NCBI GenBank assembly: GCA_016198545.1
Contig: JACQIJ010000045.1
Span: 1 to 18,628, forward strand
Direction of reading: 5' to 3'
Length of the DNA: 18,628 bases
Origin: Pseudomonadota bacterium
GTDB lineage: Bacteria > Pseudomonadota > Alphaproteobacteria > Micavibrionales > Micavibrionaceae
Shown here: in pieces, positions 13,663 to 18,628 of the stretch
Position numbering within the stretch: the first letter of the stretch is position 1
Layout: every line of letters starts with the position of its first letter
The notes under the pieces: generated by a model
Told to the model about the DNA's origin: nothing
The model's database searches: none
Seen by the model: only the letters and a program-made list of their open reading frames with translations
Translations under genes and position numbers: made by a program

Positions 13663-14064
13663 TCATCCTCCTATGGCAATTTTCAGAACTGAAAAAATGC
13701 ACGCCGCCGCTGCTGCGATGAAGAATAACTTCATTCCGGTCAGTTTTACGATTTTGCAGGCCTCGGTATGCACGTAGTCCTCGATAATCACCTGCGCGCC
13801 CAGAGCGGCGTGGTAAAAGACGGAAATGACGGACAGTGTCATAAGTATTGCATTGCAGGGGCGGGCGAGCCAGTTCGTGAATTCCGCATAGGACCATCCG
13901 GGCATGCGGTTGACGGACCAGACAAGCCACAGCATCAGGAACAGGTTGGTCACGGCTGTTATGCGCTGATGCCACCAGTGGTGCGCGCCTTCATGCGCCG
14001 AACCCGCCCCGCGCGCGCGGGAAAGAGGGGACAATATCTTTTTTCCTTTTTCCCCCGCGCTCAT
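13663..14064 (-). CDS. sdhD: Succinate dehydrogenase membrane anchor subunit
   Basis: Small membrane subunit of complex II that, with SdhC, binds haem b and ubiquinone and anchors SdhA/SdhB. Length 133 residues from the ATG at 14064, which overlaps the sdhC stop as ATGA; the longer frame upstream reads through sdhC and is not real. Three transmembrane helices: about 36-53, 68-92 and 108-128. GAHHWWHQRITA at about 26-37 is a family motif, His85 in FYHAALGAQVIIEDY is the likely haem ligand, and the following Asp-Tyr is the quinone-site pair. The end of the gene (GGAGGATGA) doubles as ribosome site for the next gene. Confidence 0.93.
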   Translation of the reverse strand: MSAGEKGKKILSPLSRARGAGSAHEGAHHWWHQRITAVTNLFLMLWLVWSVNRMPGWSYAEFTNWLARPCNAILMTLSVISVFYHAALGAQVIIEDYVHTEACKIVKLTGMKLFFIAAAAACIFSVLKIAIGG

Positions 14065-14438
14065 AAAATCCCCCAGAACCATGCCAGAAACAACGTTGCC
14101 GCGAACAATACAAGGTACCCGGCGCGGTAGGCATTTTTGATGTCGAACAGCCGGCCTGTGTCCCAGAACAGGTGGCGCACGCCGTTGCACATGTGATAGA
14201 ACAGCGCCGCGCTCCAGCCAAACAGGGCCAGTTTTCCGATGAATGTGTTGCACAGGGCGACGAACTGGTCATACGGCCTTTCCCCCCATGCGGCGGCCAG
14301 CAGCATCCAGACTACCATGACCGTGCCTACAGCCAGCGCAGCGCCGCAGACGCGGTGAAGGATCGACAGCGACATGGTCAGCTGCCAGCGGTAAATCTGC
14401 AGGTGCGGCGAAAGGGGACGGGCGGTTTTTTCTGACAT
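14061..14438 (-). CDS. sdhC: Succinate dehydrogenase cytochrome b556 subunit
   Basis: Membrane subunit of complex II carrying one haem ligand and part of the quinone site. 125 residues, normal length. The N-terminal RPLSPHLQIYRWQLTMSLSILHRVCG (7-32) is diagnostic and includes the quinone-site Ser and Arg. His82 in YHMCNGVRHLFWD is the expected axial haem ligand. Three transmembrane helices are visible. AGGA lies 9 bases before the ATG, and a strong promoter lies at 14471-14498. It is first gene of the sdhC-sdhD-(GxxExxY)-sdhA unit. Confidence 0.95.
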   Translation of the reverse strand: MSEKTARPLSPHLQIYRWQLTMSLSILHRVCGAALAVGTVMVVWMLLAAAWGERPYDQFVALCNTFIGKLALFGWSAALFYHMCNGVRHLFWDTGRLFDIKNAYRAGYLVLFAATLFLAWFWGIL

Positions 14439-14470
14439 AATACAAAATCCTGTAATCGGAGCGTCAGGAC

Positions 14471-14498
14471 ATCATAATAAGGCGGTCGGCAATTTCAA
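14471..14498 (-). promoter_or_regulatory. Sigma70-type promoter of the sdh operon
   Basis: On the minus strand TTGAAA (14498-14493) and TATGAT (14476-14471) are separated by 16 bases; each matches consensus at five of six positions. Transcription would start near 14464, about 26 bases before sdhC. Confidence 0.7.
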
Positions 14499-14523
14499 AT
14501 GGTAAATATATAGCTGTTTCAAA

Positions 14524-14654
14524 TAAGAATCCGACACCCAGCCCCGTCATGCCCGCTTCAGGCGGGCATCCGGTCTTACATTGAAAATGTTGATTTTACG
14601 TGCCGGATCCCCGCCCAGGGCGGGGACGACGATTGTCGATGTGTCCGATTCTTA
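14524..14654. repeat. MITE-like composite repeat upstream of the sdh promoter
   Basis: 14-base terminal inverted repeats, TAAGAATCCGACAC (14524-14537) and GTGTCCGATTCTTA (14641-14654), match at 13 of 14. Taken as a 12-base repeat with TA at each end, this fits TA-target insertion as in IS630/Tc1-type elements. Inside are two related palindromes in opposite orientation, GCCCGCTTCAGGCGGGC and CCCCGCCCAGGGCGGGG, each next to a CCGGAT or ATCCGG, so the whole element can fold as one large hairpin. It encodes no protein. Copies of such GC-rich units are common in alphaproteobacterial genomes. Confidence 0.65.
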
Positions 14655-14674
14655 ATGCAAATGACTATAGGTTA

Positions 14675-15907
14675 TCAGGCTGTAGCAAGATTCTGTTTTT
14701 GTTCGCGCGGACCTTCTTCATCGACAGAAAGGCATGTCAGCCTGTTCTTGCCGTTCCGCTTGGACTGGTAGAGAGCCGTATCCGCTATTTTCATTAATTC
14801 TTCCGTAGATATAGGTTCCACCTCGTCGTTTCCAGCCATGCCGAGGCTTACCGTATATTCTATCCTGACTCCTTTGCCGATGTCGCAGGGCGATTCCGAC
14901 AGGGTCAGGCGCAGTCTTTCTACGGCGCGCATGCCGCCTTTTTGAGGCGTTTCCGGGAAAAATACAACAAATTCCTCGCCGCCGATGCGGCCGATGATGT
15001 CCTCGGCGCGGAATGTATCTTGCATTGTTTCGGCGAAGTGCTTCAGGACAAGATCTCCGGCATCATGGCCGTGCGTATCGTTGATGCGCTTGAAATCGTC
15101 TATATCCGCGACGACAAGACAGTATTGGCGGGAATGCCTTTCCGCGCGGCTTAATTCGCCTTCGGCGCGCTCGATGAAAGCCCAGCGGTTATGCAGACCG
15201 GTCAGGAAGTCGTACATCGCGAGACCTATCATATGGCGCGAGTACGATTTAATGTGCTTCACAAGGGGCCAGAATATCAGTCCCGCTTCGCAGAGAAGGA
15301 CGAATAACACGAAAACGATAGCGCGCATCTGCATGCGCTTCAGCCGCTGCATTTCTTTCAGGACTTCGTCTTGGTAAGCCTGCGTTGCGTAATCCAGCGC
15401 TTCCAGAAAAGGGCCGATGGCTTGGCCAAAAATGTAATTCAGCGCGGCGATGCGCTCGAAAACGGGTTCGTCGTATTCGTATGACAGAAACTGGCGCGCC
15501 TTCTTTATATAGAGATGCGCTTTAGTATCCAGATTGTACGGTTCCTGAAAATAGATGTTGTAAAGGATTTGGCTTTTAAGTTTTTTTTTCTTTCCCCGCT
15601 GTATAAAAAAAAGGGCCATTTTTCTGTGGCCGCTTTCGAAATCGTTGATATGGCTTATTGCTCCCTGCCTGTCTTCCTCGCGCCCCAGTCCATTGTAATG
15701 AAGAGCGTACAATGCGATTTGTTGCGCCAGCATGCGTTGCTTTCCAGCCAGATAGGATATTTCGGCCATTTCCTGCTGCGCGGTCGTTATATTTGTGATG
15801 AAGAAATGGCTGCCTATGGTGAAAGTCGCGATAATCACAAGAGCGATCACATATGCGATCGTCAAACGCCGGCTGGGCTCTTTGGTCGGGTCAAAGTTCT
15901 GTTCCAA
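14675..15907 (-). CDS. Membrane diguanylate cyclase with PilJ/NarX-like sensor (copy 1)
   Basis: Makes the second messenger c-di-GMP from two GTP. Layout: short cytoplasmic N-terminus with DPTKEPSRRLT, transmembrane helix 1, an extracytoplasmic helical domain starting AEISYLAGKQRMLAQQIALYAL (PilJ/NarX type), transmembrane helix 2 (IVFVLFVLLCEAGLIFWPLV), then a GGDEF domain. The active site is GGEEF and the inhibitory site RAED stands five residues before it, so both catalysis and product inhibition look intact. Start: TTG at 15907 has GGAAGAGAG upstream and aligns exactly with the start of the neighbouring paralogue; longer frames from GTG 15946 or ATG 15937 lack a ribosome site. The ligand is unknown. 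Lies 66 bases after copy 2 and is probably cotranscribed with it. Confidence 0.88.
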   Translation of the reverse strand: MEQNFDPTKEPSRRLTIAYVIALVIIATFTIGSHFFITNITTAQQEMAEISYLAGKQRMLAQQIALYALHYNGLGREEDRQGAISHINDFESGHRKMALFFIQRGKKKKLKSQILYNIYFQEPYNLDTKAHLYIKKARQFLSYEYDEPVFERIAALNYIFGQAIGPFLEALDYATQAYQDEVLKEMQRLKRMQMRAIVFVLFVLLCEAGLIFWPLVKHIKSYSRHMIGLAMYDFLTGLHNRWAFIERAEGELSRAERHSRQYCLVVADIDDFKRINDTHGHDAGDLVLKHFAETMQDTFRAEDIIGRIGGEEFVVFFPETPQKGGMRAVERLRLTLSESPCDIGKGVRIEYTVSLGMAGNDEVEPISTEELMKIADTALYQSKRNGKNRLTCLSVDEEGPREQKQNLATA

Positions 15908-15973
15908 GATAAAATTCTCTCTTCCGCAAGATACCATAAAAAGCACCGCGCCAGAATAGAGGAGATGATCCGG

Positions 15974-17194
15974 TCAGACAGCGCTGCCCACTTGCCCGTG
16001 AACAACGCGGTTTCTGCCGCCATGCTTGGCTTCGTAAAGCGCTTTATCGGCCCACTTCATAAGGTCGCTGATCGGATAATCCGGGACATCCGTAGCGATA
16101 ACCCCGAAGCTGACCGTATAATGAAGCATGGGCGATGACCCGTCGTCGCTTTCCCTGTGAAAGCTGCAGGGCGTTTCCTCAACCATTTTGCGGATGCGCT
16201 CGACGGTATTGAACCCGGTGTTGGGATTCATCCCCAGAAGCACAAAAGCGAATTCCTCACCGCCGATGCGTCCGACAATGTCTTCGGAACGCAGGGATTT
16301 TTTCAGGATATGGGCGAAATGCTTGATAACGCGATCGCCCATCGCGTGGCCATATGTATCGTTGATGTCCTTGAATTTATCTATATCCGATATGACGACG
16401 CAGAAGGGGTAATCGCTTTGCGCCACGTTTTTCAGTTCCGTTTCGAAATGTTCAAGGAAAGCGCGGCGGTTGTGCAGGCCGGTCAGGGGATCATGCATGG
16501 CCAGCTGCAGCAACTGCTGCGAATAGATTTTGACGTGGTTGACCAGAGGCCTGAAAATGAAGGCCGCCTCAAGAAGCAGCGTCCCCAGAATGAGAATCGA
16601 AACGCCCAACTGCAGAAGGGACAGGCGGCTGATGTCCGTCAGCGTTTCTTCCTGGTATTGCTGTGCGGCGCGGTCGAGGGAATTGATTAGGGGGCCGGTG
16701 GCCATCTGCGCAATCATATTAAGCGACCTTATACGTTCCGGATCATCTTTTTTGTCGGGCGGAAAAGAAGAAAACTTCTTCGTGGTTTCCACGTAGGATC
16801 TGACTTGTTGGTCAAGATTGTGGGGCGACTTGAAATAAATGTCATAAAGATCAGGACTCATCATAAGCTTGACGCGGCCCCGCTCGTCCTCTTTGCCCTG
16901 GATCAGGTAGCGGTGCCCGATCTCAAAGGCGAAGACGGCATTGTCCATCTTGTTTTTGTCTTCTTCCTTGCCCATGCGGTGATAATCGACCGCGTGCAGG
17001 GCGATTTGTTGCGCTGTCACACGCTGGCGTCCGGCGATATACACGATCTCGGCTGTATCCTTCTGACTTTCCGTAACCTTAACGATGATCATGTGGCTGC
17101 CCATCGTCAGGACGGCCAGAATGCCAAGGGCCAGGATGTAGACCTTTGTCAGGAAGCGGCTGGGTTCTCTGGTCGGGTCAAGAACGGATTGCAT
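15974..17194 (-). CDS. Membrane diguanylate cyclase with PilJ/NarX-like sensor (copy 2)
   Basis: 406 residues with the same architecture as the downstream gene: LDPTREPSRFLT near the N-terminus, transmembrane helix 1 (about 16-36), an extracytoplasmic sensor beginning AEIVYIAGRQRVTAQQIALHAV, transmembrane helix 2 (LLQLGVSILILGTLLLEAAF), then GGDEF. The substrate motif DIDKFKDINDTYGHAMGD, the active site GGEEF and the inhibitory site RSED are all intact. The two proteins are clearly paralogues from a tandem duplication, but the sensor domains have diverged much more than the cyclase domains, suggesting different inputs. The gene starts 57 bases downstream of the msrB stop on the same strand. 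Confidence 0.92.
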   Translation of the reverse strand: MQSVLDPTREPSRFLTKVYILALGILAVLTMGSHMIIVKVTESQKDTAEIVYIAGRQRVTAQQIALHAVDYHRMGKEEDKNKMDNAVFAFEIGHRYLIQGKEDERGRVKLMMSPDLYDIYFKSPHNLDQQVRSYVETTKKFSSFPPDKKDDPERIRSLNMIAQMATGPLINSLDRAAQQYQEETLTDISRLSLLQLGVSILILGTLLLEAAFIFRPLVNHVKIYSQQLLQLAMHDPLTGLHNRRAFLEHFETELKNVAQSDYPFCVVISDIDKFKDINDTYGHAMGDRVIKHFAHILKKSLRSEDIVGRIGGEEFAFVLLGMNPNTGFNTVERIRKMVEETPCSFHRESDDGSSPMLHYTVSFGVIATDVPDYPISDLMKWADKALYEAKHGGRNRVVHGQVGSAV

Positions 17195-17250
17195 ATTGTA
17201 AAATCCAGTGCCATTAAAGCGCTTATTTTAACAGCGCCGGAGGGGAGCCG

Positions 17251-17766
17251 CTAGCCCCCGGCGAGCATGAATTTTAATGCGATGCCATTAATGCAATAAC
17301 GTAAACCCGTCGGGTCGGGGCCATCTTCGAACACATGCCCCTGGTGCCCGCCGCAATGGGCGCAATGTACTTCCGTGCGCGCGACGAACAGCTTGCGGTC
17401 TATGGACGTGCCTACGGCCTCGCCGCCTATCGGCTGCCAGAAGGACGGCCACCCTGTGCCGGAGTCGAATTTATGTTCGCTGGAAAAAAGTTCCCAGCCG
17501 CATCCCGCGCAGTGAAATATCCCTTTGCGTTTTTCATCGTTCAGCGGAGATGTAAAAGCGCGCTCCGTCGCTTCGTGCCGCAACACGTTATAGGCTTCCG
17601 GGCTGAGGCGTTCTTTCCATTCCGCATCGGAGAGGGCGAAGGGAAAGCTTTCATTTTTTTTATCGCTCTTTTTGCCGCCGAATAAACTCATAGCCATTCC
17701 CCCTGATGCGCTCATGCATGCTGCCAATAGTGCGGAAAAACCCAGGATAAAATGCCTTCTGTCCAT
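17251..17766 (-). CDS. msrB: Exported peptide-methionine (R)-S-oxide reductase MsrB
   Basis: Reduces the R-sulfoxide of oxidised methionine in proteins. Domain at about 42-168 of 171 residues: zinc cysteines CAGC (86, 89) and CAHC (135, 138), GTGWPSFW at 103-110, GHQGHVF at 140-146 and catalytic Cys158 in RYCIN. I chose the ATG at 17766 because a twin-arginine-like signal begins there (MDRRHFILGFSALLAAC). This also contains a lipobox LAAC with Cys17, so the protein may be a Tat-exported lipoprotein or be cleaved further on. The frame is open 18 codons further up without adding anything recognisable. Export means it would repair envelope proteins. The family is secure; the export route is inferred. 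Confidence 0.92.
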   Translation of the reverse strand: MDRRHFILGFSALLAACMSASGGMAMSLFGGKKSDKKNESFPFALSDAEWKERLSPEAYNVLRHEATERAFTSPLNDEKRKGIFHCAGCGWELFSSEHKFDSGTGWPSFWQPIGGEAVGTSIDRKLFVARTEVHCAHCGGHQGHVFEDGPDPTGLRYCINGIALKFMLAGG

Positions 17767-17786
17767 TATAGCCGCATATTCGTCAT

Positions 17787-17812
17787 GGACGCCCGAAAGG
17801 TTACGGGCATCC
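17787..17812. terminator. Hairpin between the pilin-like gene and msrB
   Basis: GGACGCCCG (17787-17795) and CGGGCATCC (17804-17812) pair with one mismatch around an 8-base loop. It overlaps the stop codon of the pilin-like gene. It has no T-tract, so any termination would be weak, and msrB may be partly cotranscribed with the upstream gene. Confidence 0.4.
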
Positions 17813-18517
17813 GGCCTCATCCCCGTCAGCGTCGCCGTTATAGACGTTTGTGGCCGTGTTGGCGATCATCCAGACGCGGAAGCAGACATTGTTCGCCGGG
17901 CAGGTCAGCGTTGTGTCGCTGTCCAGATCTTTCGCCCCGGCGGGCGCGTCGGCGGTGTCTATAACGTCGGCCTCGCATTCGGCGAAGCTTTCGTCCAGTT
18001 TCGTCAGGGCCGTGCGGATGAACGCATCCGATTTGTCCGTCGCGATCCAGAAAAATACGCCGTCATTGCCATTATACCACTGCCATTCCCCAAAAAGGGC
18101 GGGCGCGGGCGGCAGGAATTTTCCCTGCCCCGCGGCGAAGATGGCGGCGTGGTTGGCGCTGTTGCCGGGGTTGCCGGGGCATCGTATGCCGCCGACATTC
18201 CGGTTTCCCGCCGGGCCGGTCAGGTAGGCGGAATTGGGCTTCACGGGGTAGCGCTTGTTTGCGCCTTCGTCTTCCTGCGCGATCCCGTTCTGTATGTTTT
18301 TATCGCCCTTGAAATACTTGATGACGCATTCCTGCACGGACGACCGGATGAATTCCGTCTGCGATTGCAGTTCCGAGACAAGCCTGAACGTGTTTTGCGT
18401 CTGGGTTTGCTGGCTCGACGGCTCCATGAACACGACGGTCAGCAGCGCCAGCAGCGCGATGGCGATCAGGATGTAGATAAGCGCGCTTCCGCGTTCAGTA
18501 TGATATTTGCGAGTCAT
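17801..18517 (-). CDS. Pilin-like or pseudopilin-like membrane-anchored protein
   Basis: 238 residues. A short basic leader (MTRKYHTERG) is followed by a hydrophobic helix SALIYILIAIALLALLTVVF (11-30), then a Gln/Thr-rich helix and a soluble domain of about 190 residues with six cysteines that could form disulphides. The Gly-Ser junction and single N-terminal helix resemble class III or pseudopilin-type type IV prepilins, but the usual Glu at position +5 is Tyr. The C-terminal half is Asp- and Asn-rich (TNVYNGDADGDEAGC). AGGAGG lies 11 bases before the ATG. I do not know the specific family. It heads the minus-strand series pilin-like, msrB and the two cyclases. A non-pilin membrane-anchored protein is the main alternative. 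Confidence 0.7.
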   Translation of the reverse strand: MTRKYHTERGSALIYILIAIALLALLTVVFMEPSSQQTQTQNTFRLVSELQSQTEFIRSSVQECVIKYFKGDKNIQNGIAQEDEGANKRYPVKPNSAYLTGPAGNRNVGGIRCPGNPGNSANHAAIFAAGQGKFLPPAPALFGEWQWYNGNDGVFFWIATDKSDAFIRTALTKLDESFAECEADVIDTADAPAGAKDLDSDTTLTCPANNVCFRVWMIANTATNVYNGDADGDEAGCP

Positions 18518-18542
18518 TGCCTAACTTCCCTCCTTAAAACCG

Positions 18543-18573
18543 CCGGCCCGACCCCGCGAAAGGGCCAGGCCGG
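18543..18573 (-). terminator. GC-rich hairpin upstream of the pilin-like gene
   Basis: On the minus strand GGCCTGGCCC and GGGTCGGGCC pair fully when two G-U wobbles are allowed, extended by two more C-G pairs, and are followed by CGGTTTT. It could end a gene lying beyond the right edge of the window or structure the leader of the pilin-like mRNA. Nothing recognisable is seen in 18574-18628. Confidence 0.45.
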
Positions 18574-18628
18574 GGGAAAGAAAACCAGATCGAAGATAAC
18601 CGGTTACCGCTCGAGCAGGACGTGGTAG

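Noticed and set aside
13663..14253. 196-residue version of SdhD
   Set aside because: Its first 63 residues are sdhC read in another frame; the ATGA overlap at 14061-14064 gives the real start.
17672..18628. 318-residue + strand frame at the right end
   Set aside because: Antisense to the pilin-like gene and running over the msrB start; the minus strand has signal sequences and ribosome sites, this frame has none.

Overview
The window reads as a chromosomal segment of an alphaproteobacterium. The evidence is a dcw-type cell-wall/division block in the order murB-ddlB-ftsQ-ftsA-ftsZ followed by lpxC and bamD, an FtsZ ending in the alphaproteobacterial tail DIPAFLRRQAN, an alphaproteobacterial-type sdhC-sdhD-sdhA set, and a strong local excess of GANTC sites (the CcrM methylation motif) before ftsZ. 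I cannot assign a genus. No rRNA, tRNA, CRISPR array, phage or transposase gene is visible.

Left region (1-6196, + strand): the 3' part of murB (cut by the window edge and carrying an in-frame GC-rich palindrome), ddlB, ftsQ, ftsA and ftsZ. Together they make and ligate peptidoglycan precursors and build the Z-ring. ftsA and ftsZ are separated by a 341-base regulatory region with DnaA-box-like sites and six GANTC sites. A textbook terminator closes ftsZ.

Middle region (6197-11364): an unrecognised minus-strand gene with iterated operator-like repeats at its 5' end; then lpxC (lipid A), a queuosine-salvage nucleosidase family gene and bamD (outer-membrane assembly). After these come a small secreted protein behind a well-spaced FNR/FixK-type promoter, and a GNAT acetyltransferase enclosed by an inverted repeat of the ACCACGAAGG type.

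Right region (11365-18628, all - strand): in transcriptional order a pilin-like protein, an exported MsrB, two tandem membrane diguanylate cyclases, a MITE-like repeat, then sdhC-sdhD-(GxxExxY protein)-sdhA. The most unusual feature is the GxxExxY/PDDEXK_3-like gene wedged with operon-tight spacing between sdhD and sdhA, with its presumed catalytic residues replaced. sdhB, normally next to sdhA, is absent from the window: the GNAT cassette sits where it would be expected.
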